Assembly (NCBI GenBank): GCA_036924085.1
Contig: JAVGWX010000019.1
Location: 4,108,641-4,172,640, forward strand
DNA from: Ariolimax columbianus
Taxonomy: Eukaryota > Mollusca > Gastropoda > Stylommatophora > Arionidae
DNA: 64,000 nt
Direction: 5' to 3'
The translations under genes were made by a program, and so were the position numbers. The notes below the pieces were generated by a model. That model worked only from the letters and a program-made list of their open reading frames with translations, did no database searches and had not been told where the DNA came from. Of the stretch, positions 20,825 to 31,129 are shown piece by piece. The stretch's first letter is position 1; each line of letters starts with the position of its first letter.

Positions 20825-20998
20825 CCTTTGCCGTACCCTGGGAATCGGTCTTTGCCGTACGCTGGGAATCGATCTTTGCCGTAACCTGACAATCGGTCAT
20901 TGCCGTACCCTGTGAATCGGTCTTTGCCGTACCCTGGGAATCGGTCTTTGCCGTACCCTGGGAATCGGTCATTGCCGTACCCTGGGAATCGGTATTAG
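20825..20998. repeat. 24 bp minisatellite, about 7 units
   Basis: The unit is TTGCCGTACCCTGGGAATCG plus GTCT. The 8-codon periodic ORF on minus (TDSQGTAK) is a repeat artefact. 20648-20824 and 20999-21287 hold nothing recognised. Confidence 0.92.
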
Positions 20999-21287
20999 AA
21001 GTATCTCTTAATTTAACCAAAGGATGTTAGACCACTGGCTTCGACTCTTTGGCTTGTGTGAATGGCGGGAACGCAAACCTTTGTTATAGAGGCTACTGCC
21101 CTTGAGGGCTTAGACGGTACATTCCGTTCCCACAGACGCAATGATCTCAGTGTAAGAGTGACCATATGCCCGTTGCCGTCATGCTGAGAGGCCTCGGGGA
21201 AGGCACACGAACACGATCCAGCTATGAGCTCTTGTTTAACTCTCATTAGAGGGAAAATGTTCGGACCCTTGACATTTTCGTTTCTTT

Positions 21288-21600
21288 TGTCAAGAACTTG
21301 TCTATGTGTCTGGGTTAGTTATGGCTTTCTGATATGAGGTTTGAGGTCTACTGTTGTCAAGAACTTGTCTATGTGTCTGGGTTTTGTTATGGCTTTCTGA
21401 CATGTGGTTTGAGGTCTACTGTTGTCAAGAACTGGTCTATGTGTCTGGGTTTTGTTATGGCTTTCTGACATAAGGATTGATGTCTACTGTTATAAAGAAC
21501 TGGTCTATGTGTCTGGGTTTTGTTATGGCTTTCTGACATGAGGTTTGAGGTCTACTGTTGTAAAGAACTGGTCTATGTGTCTGGGTTTTGTAATGGCTTT
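21288..21600. repeat. 68 bp minisatellite, about 4.6 units
   Basis: The unit includes TCAAGAACTTGTCTATGTGT, CTGGGTTTTGTTATGGCTTT and CTGACATGAGGTTTGAGGTC. Confidence 0.9.
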
Positions 21601-21828
21601 CCGGCTGATGGTCTGAAAACAGCTATTGGCGATAGTTGGTTTGTCAGACTGTTTGTTATCGACCACAGAATTACGCACTCACTTTTAGAACCGATTGTAA
21701 ATACAACTGCAAATGTGCAGGAATGTTGTACGTGAGATGCCAAAATGGTTAAAAGGTGTGTGGGGGGGGGGGAGAAACAATTCGAATTATTATCGGTCTC
21801 CAATACCAATTACAGCGCCTGGATGTTT

Positions 21829-22262
21829 TGCCTGGTCGCTAGCTTCAGGTGTGTAAGTATGTCTGCTGTACCTGTTCGCTAGCTTCAGGCGTGTAAGTGT
21901 TTCTGTTGTACCTGATCGCTAGCTTCCGGTGTATAAGTGTATCTGCTGTACCTGATCGCTAGCTTCAGGTGTGAAAGAATGTCTGCTGTACCTGATCGCT
22001 AGCTTCCGGTGTATAAGTGTGTCTGCTGTACCTGTTTGCTAGCTTTAGGTGTGTAAGTGTGTTTGCTGTACCTGATCGCTAGCTTCCGGTGTATAAGTGA
22101 ATCTGCTGTACCTGATCGCTAGCTTCCGGTGTGTAAGTGTGTTTGCTGTACCTGATCGCTAGCTTCCGGTGTGTAAGTGTGTTTGCTGTACCTGATCGCT
22201 AGCTTCCGGTGTGTAAGTGTGTCTGCTGTACCTGATCGCTAGCTTCAGGTGTGTAAGTGTCT
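21829..22262. repeat. 40 bp minisatellite, about 11 units
   Basis: The unit includes GCTGTACCTGATCGCTAGCT then TCCGGTGTGTAAGTGTGTCT. 21601-21828 holds a short G-run (about 21763-21771) but no feature. Confidence 0.93.
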
Positions 22263-22351
22263 GTGTCTCCATGTTCATAATTTCATGAGAGTTTAGAACG
22301 GAACGATTCAGATTCAAGATGTACACGTTAACTTGCATCTTCTTCCCTCAT

Positions 22352-22364
22352 TCTTTCTTTTCTC

Positions 22365-22395
<31 letters not shown>

Positions 22396-22460
22396 CTATA
22401 TATCTATCTCTCTCCCTCTCTTTCCTTATTTTCTTTTTCTCTTTCTCTCTTCACTCGCCT
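22352..22460. repeat. TC-rich polypyrimidine tract
   Basis: (TC)n, TTTC and TATC runs. The Ser/Leu/Phe ORF over it is compositional. Confidence 0.85.
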
Positions 22461-22584
22461 ATATGACTGGCTGTTATTGCTAATTAACACTGGTTGGCCA
22501 TTTTATGCATATAACATTAAACTTTAGTTAACTTTTTCCTTCTCGTCTTCTCTTTCTTTTTTCAAGCCCCTGCGTATCTTGTTT

Positions 22585-22718
22585 CCATTAGCTCTGTATC
22601 TTGTATCGATTAACTCTGTATCTTGTATCGATTAACTCTGTATCTTGTATCGATTAACTCTGTATCTTGTATCGATTAACTCTGTATCTTGTATCGATTA
22701 ACTCTGTATCTTGTATCC
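22585..22718. repeat. 22 bp minisatellite, about 6 units
   Basis: The unit is TATCGATTAACTCTGTATCT plus TG, nearly identical between units. It abuts the 3' (ATT)n tail of the minus-strand LINE remnant, so the LINE 3' end may have seeded it. Confidence 0.93.
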
Positions 22719-22734
22719 AGCAACGTCTTCCACA

Positions 22735-23290
22735 ATTCAGAATAATAATAATAGCTGTCCATCGTTGTCGACGAGGACCGCCGACATCATCCTTGTCACA
22801 GATTTCCCTGTTGGGTGTGGGTGCGCATGTGGCTGAACAGGCCAATGCGAGCACGAAAACATCTGCTACATATCGGGCACACGAGGATTGTAGAAGGGGA
22901 TGGTGTTCCCGCTGCTCGGGATTTCCGCGTCTCGCGTCTGCTCTGGGCTTTCACAACACGGTCATCTTCACCGGCAGCTACACCCGATTTGACTGCGCTT
23001 CTCCAGTCTGATCTGTTTTGCGCAAGACATTCCCAGCTGTCGATGTCTATCTGGCAACTTTTTAGTGTATCCTTCAGACCGTCTAACGTTTCTTTGGGCG
23101 CCCTCTCTCGCGCCATCCCTCTCTCGGCTCGCCGTAGAGAAGCTTCTTTGGGAGCCGCTCGTCTGACATACGGACGAGGTGTCCGGCCCATCCTAGTCGT
23201 GCTTTTTCTAGCAGTGCATGGATGATGGGCATGTTAGCCCTCGAGAGAACCTCGATGTCAGTGACCCGATCTTGCCAACAATTCAGTATA
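22735..23290 (-). pseudogene. RTE-like LINE C-terminal remnant with zinc-finger-like end
   Basis: Minus-strand frames give NCWQDRVTDIEVLSRANMPI, LEKARLGWAGHLVRMSDERL, PKKLLYGEPREG, then (after a frameshift) DTLKSCQIDIDSWECLAQNR and a C2H2-like finger CPICSRCFRARIGLFSHMRTH split as CPICSRCF / RARIGLFSHMRTH. This order is typical of the end of endonuclease-reverse transcriptases of RTE-like LINEs. The stop is followed within about 50 bp by GATGGACAGC and an (ATT)n tail. Frameshifts near the PREGW/GRPKK point make it a pseudogene, and no catalytic RT motif is present. Confidence 0.85.
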
Positions 23291-23898
23291 GGCAGCCTAC
23301 AAATCCAGGTAAGTCACACAACTGGCCCACCCCCGCGCTGAACAAGATCTTTCCTCGTGTATTAAAAAGTTTCAAACACTTCATAGCCGACAGCAACTCC
23401 TGTGATGAAACTACCTTTACCTGTATCCTTCTTTGGTGAACGTTATTCCGCATCAGATGCTATCAGGGATGAAGTGTTTGAGACTCTTTTATTGCCGCCA
23501 TTGTTGCTCCGTGCTCTTGACTACATTTCTTTTGTAGCAGATAATAGTAGTCCTTCTTACATCATGACGTGTACTGAAGAAGGTGGTCCTTCGTCCTCCT
23601 TGCCGTATTTCAATGCTACGTTATTCAGTAACCTCACCAAAATGGCAATTAAAGTGTAGATCCCCACTTTGTTGGCCAGGCTTCTTCCAGCGGCACGAAA
23701 GGGGTGTTGGTCACTTATTTTCACCTGACCTTTATCAGACTTCATTGAACAGGGATTTCTTTTTAGTGTTAATTTATATGTATATATATATATATAGTGT
23801 ATCAATTTATACAATTCTAGAACTAGAAAAGTCCATAAATATGTATATTTGGGGCTTATTAGCGAAGATAGTATCTTCAGCGGTAGACCGCGGTGAAT
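23291..23898. other. Spacer with unrecognised short ORFs and a TA repeat
   Basis: It holds an 85-codon ORF at 23402-23659 that I do not recognise and a (TA)n stretch at about 23779-23799. No transposon similarity is seen. A decayed host exon cannot be excluded, but nothing shows one. Confidence 0.35.
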
Positions 23899-23906
23899 TC
23901 TACTAG
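23899..23906. repeat. 8 bp target-site duplication, left (hAT)
   Basis: TCTACTAG immediately outside the left inverted repeat. It matches TCTACAAG on the right at 7 of 8 positions. Confidence 0.7.
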
Positions 23907-24742
23907 CAGAAGCGTAGCTCGGGGGGGGCGATATGGCGCGGGGGAGGGAGGGTCGGTCCGTACGGGCTGCACTTTTTGTGCAATGGCACTGTAGTCTACT
24001 GTGACCTGTGACAAAAAGGAAAGAATGTTAAGACTTTGTGATTTCATTACATGTATGTTCACGTGACCACTTATTGTCCTTGACAAACATTGTTCACACC
24101 TGGTTACAGAGACGCTACAGAACCGAACAGCTCCTTTCGAACTAATAGTGCGAGATAATTAAAATCTCAAACTATTTAGGAATTAAAGAAAAGCTACGCT
24201 GGGGAACATAACTCTAATAATGTGTTTCACTTGCAGAAGTTAAAAGGTAACTCTCGAAAGACGAAACAGGGACGGAGAAGGAAGGTCCCTTTGAACTTTT
24301 GCAGTTTACAATAATACAGTCTTGGAATACCAGTTCCAAATATTGTAATGCTACTTCGACTCTTCCTCACAATTGTTGTTAATGTTGCTAGATGCGTGGG
24401 GAGTTTTTCTAAATTAAAATTGTGGAAGAGTTACTTGAGATCTGCAATGAGCCCCTCTGGGGGTAAGTTATCTTCCTATACTGTCTATAGAACAGCAACT
24501 GACAGACGAAATAGATTTCAACAATATCATCGACAATTCTTCTAAGAGAGAAACAAGAAAAATAGCATTCTAGAATGATAAAAGTACACTTTTTGCTTCA
24601 GAAATAAACATGGTGTTTTAGTTGTTTATTTGTTTTGTACTTACGTTGTTATGACGTTTGGTTCAAGTAAATTTAATGTGTATTGAGGGGGGTGGCAGAT
24701 TCCGGAACCGCCCCGGGTGCATGAACTCTCGCTACGCCTGTG
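23907..24742 (+). mobile_element. hAT DNA transposon, internally deleted (836 bp)
   Basis: The left end is CAGAAGCGTAGCTCGGGG. The right end, read inward on the minus strand, is CACAGGCGTAGCGAGAG, giving imperfect terminal inverted repeats sharing a GCGTAGC core, like those of hAT elements whose ends read CAGGGGCGTAGC. An 8 bp target duplication (one mismatch) flanks it, the length expected for hAT. Inside, only the C-terminal dimerisation end of a ZMYM1-like hAT transposase remains, so most of the gene has been lost. It could only have moved using a transposase supplied in trans and now looks fossil. Confidence 0.75.
24327..24571 (+). pseudogene. hAT transposase C-terminal remnant (ZMYM1-like family)
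   Basis: The first frame reads PNIVMLLRLFLTIVVNVARC then GSFSKLKLWKSYLRSAMS, the PNI..LRIFLTIPVTVA..ERSFSKLKLIK.YLRS.MSQERL signature of the hAT dimerisation region. After a frameshift at about 24455-24465 the next frame reads LPILSIEQQLTDEIDFNNII then DNSSKRETRKIAF and a stop. In the family this region mediates transposase dimerisation; the catalytic DDE residues lie upstream and are missing, except for sequence around the terminal Glu region. Length is about 80 residues against 600 or more for an intact protein. Confidence 0.8.
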
Positions 24743-24750
24743 TCTACAAG
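24743..24750. repeat. 8 bp target-site duplication, right (hAT)
   Basis: TCTACAAG directly after the right inverted repeat; see 23899-23906. Confidence 0.7.
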
Positions 24751-25179
24751 TACGTTTATTTGTGTGATTCACTCTTTCTGTTTGCATTTTTATATTCCAC
24801 CAATTTCCCGACATCCTCGCTGCACTTAAATAAGCTAGGATTACGAGGACTTTCTCAACTGCGCGTCCATTGGTGGATTTGTTGTTGGAGGTTGTAGCTA
24901 CACGTCATGCGTTAGCTATTGTCAATGTTTCTTTGGCAGCAGATTACGCCAGCTCGTCCTACACACAGAAGCCTACTTGAGACGGTGCACCTGGCTGTAG
25001 TGCAATGCGAGAATTCGCAGCAAGCTCACCACTATCATGATGCCATTGTTACTCCCAAACTTTGCAGGACAAACTCTCCTCACACATCCCCTGCTTACCC
25101 GATCATTTCAGTGATTGGGTGGGGGGAGGGGGTGAATGTGGGAGGGGGGTGTCTAATCAGTATGTGTCACCTGATTCAG
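24751..25179. other. Spacer, nothing recognised
   Basis: No domain, transposon or array seen. A G-rich patch lies at 25117-25148. Confidence 0.5.
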
Positions 25180-25605
25180 GGGGACTCAGTGGTCTCGAGG
25201 TAAGTTGTCCGGCTCGGGTGTGCGAGTCGCGGGTTGGAATCACGTTGGGGACAGAGATTTTTATCATGTGGATCTTCTGGTAAAAATTGCACTAATCTCT
25301 GGATGGTGAGATCGGACTCCCGTGGTCAGTGTCGAGCACGTTAAAAATCTCTTGGCAGTTGAAATCGAAAAGAGTCCAATCAAATTAAAGTAAAAACATC
25401 TACCCAAGTTATTTGTACCTTTAATCAAGTAGTTTGTTCAGAGCAGCTATAGATGACGCCTAACAGGTTGCGGGTCTACTTAGCTCTAGTGTTTGGGTCT
25501 ATTAAGATGGCATCGCACATCGGTAAAGCTACCCTCAAAGAAACTGGGTGTATACGGACTCTGTAGAGTCTTCTAAACCAGTATAAAGATGTTAAGTTCA
25601 GTTAC
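25180..25605 (+). mobile_element. SINE-A, full-length-looking copy with LINE-type 3' tail
   Basis: The tRNA-like head has box A GGACTCAGTGG (25182-25192) and box B GGGTTGGAATC (25231-25241; consensus GGTTCGA..C, one change). The body (about 25290-25530) is shared with the copies at 1239 and 16245. The 3' module starting GAAACTGGG (25540) contains CTTCTAAACCAGTATAAAGA (25570-25589), then GTTAAG; the same module ends both CR1-like LINE copies (about 12275-12347 and 14873-14950). In known LINE/SINE pairs such a shared tail lets the LINE reverse transcriptase recognise the SINE RNA. Transcription by polymerase III from the internal boxes is implied. Confidence 0.85.
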
Positions 25606-25644
25606 TATTCTCTTGTAATACTGAATAACTTTCACGAACGACTA

Positions 25645-25850
25645 TGCCCTGATCATGATGCCTAGACACGGTATGCCCTGATCATGATGTACAGGCACGG
25701 TATGCCCTGATCATGATGTCTAGACACGGTATGCCCTGACCATGATGTCTAGGCACGGTATGCCCTGACCATGATGTCTAGGCACGGTATGCCCTGACCA
25801 TGATGTCTAGGCAGGGTATGCCCTGACCATGATGTCTAGACACGGTAGTC
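25645..25850. repeat. 29 bp minisatellite, about 7 units
   Basis: The unit is TATGCCCTGATCATGATGTC then TAGACACGG, with few changes. Confidence 0.93.
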
Positions 25851-25944
25851 TTAGAACTTGATCTAGCCGTGCACATCAAGAGTTTGCCTCAAGTCATGGC
25901 CATCTCCAACACAATGACCAATAGCACATATCACGTGGTAGGGT

Positions 25945-26135
25945 CATGTGACATATATTGACCAAAACGTCACCGTATGTGCCAGGTGCAACACACTGAC
26001 CAACACCTCACATCATACCAGGGCCAGGTGCTACAAACTCACAAGGTTCCGTCTCATGTGCCAGGTACAACATATTCACCAAGACGTCATCTCCCGTCAG
26101 GGCCAGATGTAACATTCTTACCAAAACGTCCCCTC
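25945..26135. repeat. Degenerate roughly 37 bp repeats related to the 1-609 and 8826 arrays
   Basis: About five diverged units with GCCAGGTGCAACACACTGAC then CAAGACGTCA-type sequence. They resemble the unit at 8826-8925 (CAGGCACAACACACTGACCA). 26136-26445 holds no recognised feature. Confidence 0.6.
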
Positions 26136-26445
26136 ACGTCAAAGACGTGCACCTGGAAATATGATGTGTTACAGCATCCAGGGTCAACAATGTGAAAGTC
26201 GTCACTGTGATCCCTGTAGTTGTGAGCAGACGAAGAGGCCTTCTATTGCACTCCAGCCAAGAGGACCGTGTTCACCATCTTCATTTCAACTCTAGATTAA
26301 GAGGAAGTCACTGTCTACTGCGTACTAGAGACATTTTCGTCAAAATTACCAATTTCTGTACCATAGCCAGTCTGCCCTGCTGCAGCCTGTTATCCAGGAT
26401 CACCGCGCGGAGGTGTAGAAGGGTCTTGGCAGCCCTGGTTCACTG

Positions 26446-26812
26446 ACCCTGACGCTAGCAGTCAGCTATGGGTCGCTAACCCTGACGCTAGCAGTCAGCT
26501 ATGGGTCGCTGACCCTGACGCTAGCAGTCAGCTATCGGTCGCTTACCCTGACGCTAGCAGTCAGCTATAGTTCGCTGACCCTGTCGCTAGCAGTCAGCTA
26601 TGGGTCGCTAACCCTGACGCTAGCAGTCAGCTATGGGTCGCTGACCCTGTCGCTAGCAGTCAGCTATGGGTCGCTGACCCTGACGCTAGCAGTCAGCTAT
26701 GGGTCGCTTACCCTGACGCTAGCAGTCAGCTATGGGTCGTTGACCCTGACGCTAGCAGTCAGCTATGGTCCGCTGACCCTGTCGCTAGCAGTCAGCTATG
26801 GGTCGCTGATCG
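26446..26812. repeat. 33 bp minisatellite, about 11 units
   Basis: The unit is GCAGTCAGCTATGGGTCGCT then GACCCTGACGCTA. It shares a GGTCG..TGACCCTGAC stretch with the 37 bp family in the same orientation as 1-609, so the two may have a common source. Confidence 0.93.
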
Positions 26813-26819
26813 CTGCAGC

Positions 26820-27520
26820 TTTTACAGCTGCTCAGTATGTTGATCCCGTCCAATAATATGATTTGTCTTATTACATTTCTGCTTTTAATTCTCCCCTCTG
26901 CTGATAACGTGCTCTCTAAGTATGTGAAATCTTTCACCTGTATGATTTGCTGTTTTTTAATGGTGATATTGATGTCTCCGGCTATTCTAGATATTGTCAT
27001 GAGCTCAGTTTCTTTTCTTCATTGATTTTATTGTTGTATTCTTTGCTTGTTGTATTTAGCTTATTAATATGTTGTTACAATTGTAGTTCTGAAGTTGCTT
27101 TGACTGCTTGATCGTCAGCAAAACGAAGTTCATTTAAAAGTTCACAAATTTTGTTTCCTTCACTTGAGTTGACTGTTTTACAAATGTGGTCTACATATGC
27201 GATGAACAACAAAAGGGATAGTACACATCTTTGTCGTACTCCTGATTTTATATGAAATTTTACAGAGCACTGGCAATCAACGTAACGACTTTTGAACAGG
27301 TTAATATGTGATCGGTTAGTCCATAGTGTACCAATATTTTCCAAAAGATCATGTATATCTACCCTGTCAAAAGCTTTTTCTTGATCTACATACAGTTCCT
27401 GGTCGCATTCAATTGTTTTCTACATCAATTTCTCGGAAAGTACAAGTTGCACTCGTTCAGTTTCAGTTCTTCCTAAATCCCATCTGAGTATCGCTGAGGT
27501 GGGGCTCGATGATGTAGCGT
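26820..27520 (-). pseudogene. RTE-like LINE reverse transcriptase palm, degenerate
   Basis: Minus strand, in order: QMGFRKELKLNE (equivalent of the Q.GFRKG..T segment), YVDQEKAFDRVDIHDLLENI (motif A, catalytic Asp as D of VDQEKAFD), KSGVRQRCVLSLLLFIAYVD (motif B), NELRFADDQAV (motif C, FADD), KINEEK and MTISRIAGDINITI, then VKDFTYLESTLSAEGRIKS. Motif B reads SGVRQR where the family usually has SG.RQG. Stops and frameshifts separate the pieces (open frames 27075-27344 and 26785-27000). The fragment is truncated by the 33 bp array on its 3' side. Confidence 0.85.
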
Positions 27521-27644
27521 CATCTTTTTTCTCAGATTGTACCCAATATCTTGCTCCCGTGTGGATGTGTGTCTGTCTACTCCACATTTGTAGATGCTGC
27601 AGAGCGAAGAGACGGGAAGCAAGAGAGACATCCCTATTTCTTAG

Positions 27645-29325
27645 ACCACCTACATTCTGGGACTGACCACCTACATTCTGGGACTGACCACCTACATTCT
27701 GGGACTGACCACGTACAACCTGTGGCTGACCCCTAGAGCCTGAAACTGACCCTGTAGAACCTGGGACTGACCACCTACAGCCTGAGACTGACCCCTACAA
27801 CCTGGGACTGACCACCTACATTCTGGGACTGACCACGTACAACCTGTGGCTGACCCCTAGAGCCTGAAACTGACCCTGTAGAACCTCGGACTGACCCCTA
27901 CAGCCTGAGACTGACCTTCTACAACCTGGGACTGACCACCTACATTCTGGGACTGACCACGTACAACCTGTGGCTGACCCCTAGAGCCTGAAACTGACCC
28001 TGTAGAACCTGGGACTGACCCCTACAGCCTGAGAGTGACCTTCTACAACCTGGGACTGACCACCTACATTCTGGGACTGACCACGTACAACCTGTGGCTG
28101 ACCCCTAGAGCCTGAAACTGACCCTGTAGAACCTGGGACTGACCCCTACAGCCTGAGACTGACCTTCTACAACCTGGGACTGACCACCTACATTCTGGGA
28201 CTGACCACGTACAACCTGTGGCTGACCCCTAGAGCCTGAAACTGACCCTGTAGAACCTGGGACTGACCCCTACAGCCTGATACTGACCTTCTACAACCTG
28301 GGACTGACCACCTACATTCTGGGACTGACCACGTACAACCTGTGGCTGACCCCTAGAGCCTGAAACTGACCCTGTAGAACCTCGGACTGACCCCTACAGC
28401 CTGAGACTGACCTTCTACAACCTGGGACTGACCACCTACATTCTGGGACTGACCACGTACAACCTGTGGCTGACCCCTAGAGCCTGAAACTGACCCTGTA
28501 GAATCTAGGACTGATCCCTACAGCCTGAGACTGACCTTCTACAACCTGGGACTGACCACCTACATTCTGGGACTGACCACGTACAACCTGTGGCTGACCC
28601 CTAGAGCCTGAAACTGACCCTGTAGAACCTGGGACTGACCCCTACAGCCTGAGACTGACCTTCTACAACCTGGGACTGACCACCTACATTCTGGGACTGA
28701 CCACGTACAACCTGTGGCTGACCCCTAGAGCCTGAAACTGACCCTGTAGAACCTGGGACTGACCCCTACAGCCTGAGACTGACCTTCTACAACCTGGGAC
28801 TGACCACCTACAACCTGAGGCTGTTATCCTACAACCTGGGGCTGACCCTACAACCTGAGATTGACCCCTACAATCTGGGACTGACCACCAACAACCTGGG
28901 ACTGACCCCTACAACCTGGTACTGACCCCTACAACCTGGAACTGACCACCTACAACCTGGGACTGACCCCTACAACCTCGGACTGGGAAACCTACAACCT
29001 GGGGCTGACCACCTACAACCTGGGACTGACCACCTACAACCTGGGGCTGACCACCTACAACCTGGGACTGACCACCTACAACCTGGGGCTGACCACCTAC
29101 AACCTGGGACTGACCACCTACAACCTGGGGCTGACCACCTACATCCTGGGACTGACCACCTACAACCTGGGACTGACCATCTACAACCTGGGACTGACCC
29201 CCTACAACCTTGGACTGACCACCTACAACCTGGGGCTGACCCCCTACAACCTGGGACGGACCACCTACAACCTGGGACTGACCACCTACAACCTGGGACT
29301 GACCACCTACAACCTGGGACTATTT
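27645..29325. repeat. Roughly 21 bp minisatellite with an exact 124 bp higher-order repeat
   Basis: The basic unit is CTGGGACTGACCACCTACAA plus C. From 27717 to 28830 six variant subunits form a 124 bp block; AACCTGTGGC recurs at 27717, 27841, 27965, 28089, 28213, 28337, 28461, 28585 and 28709, always 124 bp apart. From about 28810 the array reverts to simple 21 bp units. The minus-strand 122-codon ORF (GCRWSVP repeat) is an artefact. Confidence 0.96.
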
Positions 29326-29454
29326 CGGTCCGTCCCATCGATCATCTGCGTCGGTTTAGTTTTTAAGAACAATTAAACTTCCTCATGTGGTACCTCCATT
29401 TCTTTTATTTTAAATATCTTACAGACCTTTGTCTAATACATTGGTTAATCTTTT

Positions 29455-29590
29455 CGTCTTTTTATATTCCTCTCTCTCTCTCTTTCTCTCTTTCTCTCTC
29501 TCTCTCTCTTTTTCTCTCTCTCTTCCTCTCACTCTCTTCTTCTGCATTTTCCTCTACCTTTCTCTTACTCCTTTTCTCCAATTCTTGTCC
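29455..29590. repeat. TC-rich polypyrimidine tract
   Basis: (TC)n with TTTC interruptions; ORFs over it are compositional. Confidence 0.88.
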
Positions 29591-29694
29591 TTCCTCTATT
29601 CCTATCTCAGATGAAACCTATTTAACTACATGTCTTTTTCATACTCTGTTATTGTATTGAGCGCAAACTTTCTTTCAGTGACATGCTACGACAA

Positions 29695-30340
29695 ATATAC
29701 GCCAAGTCGCTCCCCACACCTGGCTTGGAAAGCCAGATACACCATCTCGCTCCCCTCACCTGACTTGGAAGGACAGATACACCATCTCGCTCCCCACACC
29801 TGGCTTGGAAAGCCAGATACACCATCTCGCTCCCCTCACCTGACTTGGAATGACAGATACACCATCTCGCTCCCCACACCTGACTTGGAATGCTAGATAC
29901 ACCATCTCGCTCCCCACACCTGACTTGGAATGCCAGATACACCATCTCGCTCCCCACACCTGACTTGGAATGACAGATACACCAACTCCCTACCAACACC
30001 TGACTTGGAATGACAGATACACCAACTCGCTCCCCGCACCTGACTTGGAATGCCAGATACACCATCTCACTCCCCACACCTGACTTGGAATGCCAGATAC
30101 ACCAACTCGCTCCCCACACCTGACTTGGAATGCTAGATACACCAACTCGCTCCCCACACCTGACTTTGAGTGACAGATACACCAACTCGCTCCCCACGCC
30201 TGACTTGGAATGACAGATACACCAACTCGCTCCCCACACCTGACTTGGAATGACAGATACACCAACTCGCTCCCCACACCTGACTTGGAATGCCAGATAC
30301 ACCATCTCGCTCCCCACACCTGACTTGGAATGACAGACAC
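29695..30340. repeat. 40 bp minisatellite, about 16 units
   Basis: The unit includes CTCGCTCCCCACACCTGACT then TGGAATGACAGATACACCAT. Period 40 gives periodic ORFs in all minus frames, up to 264 codons; none is a gene. Confidence 0.95.
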
Positions 30341-31129
30341 ACATGGGCACATACAGACTAAAATCGTGCACATCAGACACACACGACCCACATACATACA
30401 CACACGACCCACATACATACACAAACGACCCACATACAGACACATTTAGAGCCTAGTTGTCAAAACAATCAGACCTTTGTCAGACATAAATAGCCTGTAA
30501 TAAAACACAAAATATGAGAGAGAGAGAACCCAACAAACGTATCCTGCTGAGAGATGCCATGATTTCTGGGACTAATTGGTCATCGATCGCGCAAAATGCA
30601 TTACAGATTAATCGATTGAAAATCGCCTTTATTGTTGTGTTAAAGCGTGACATGAACTGCTAAGAGTAACACAGAAATATCGTGGTTTCGCTGGTGTGTC
30701 TGTCAGGGACGCAAATAGACGAAACGTATGGAAGAAAGCAGCCTTCACTTCCAGAACGTGTTAGAAACGACCAATCACAAAGTATGCTCTTGTGTGGTAT
30801 TATGGGTAATCTTTATATCAACTGACTCTGACTTACAGCGGCCAGAATAGTATATATCACTCTTTTTGTGTGTATCAATGTAGTCTGTCCATCTTCCTTA
30901 TTCCAGAAGTGTGGTGCAACTCCAAGAAGGGACGAAAGAAGAAACCAAATGACGCCCAAACAAGGCAAGAACTGCCATGGTGGAACCAATTTGGGAATCC
31001 AGTATATTTAGTAGGACAACTAAGATCAGACTAAATAATAGTAGTGTTTTATCGATACTTATATTTGGTCCGGAATGCTAGAGGATGACAAAGAGATAGA
31101 CACAGAGATTAGAAAGCGTTCCCCATACA
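30341..31129. other. Spacer, nothing firmly recognised
   Basis: A short ACACACGACCCACATACATA-type repeat lies at about 30380-30440. The rest is without a recognisable coding region. Confidence 0.5.

Noticed and set aside
23402..23659. 85-codon ORF as a host exon
   Set aside because: No recognisable domain and no clear splice or codon evidence; kept only as an unrecognised ORF in the spacer entry.
29649..30443. 264-codon minus-strand ORF with repeated SQVWG / CGERVG motifs
   Set aside because: A 40 bp repeat read through shifting frames; no non-repeat domain.
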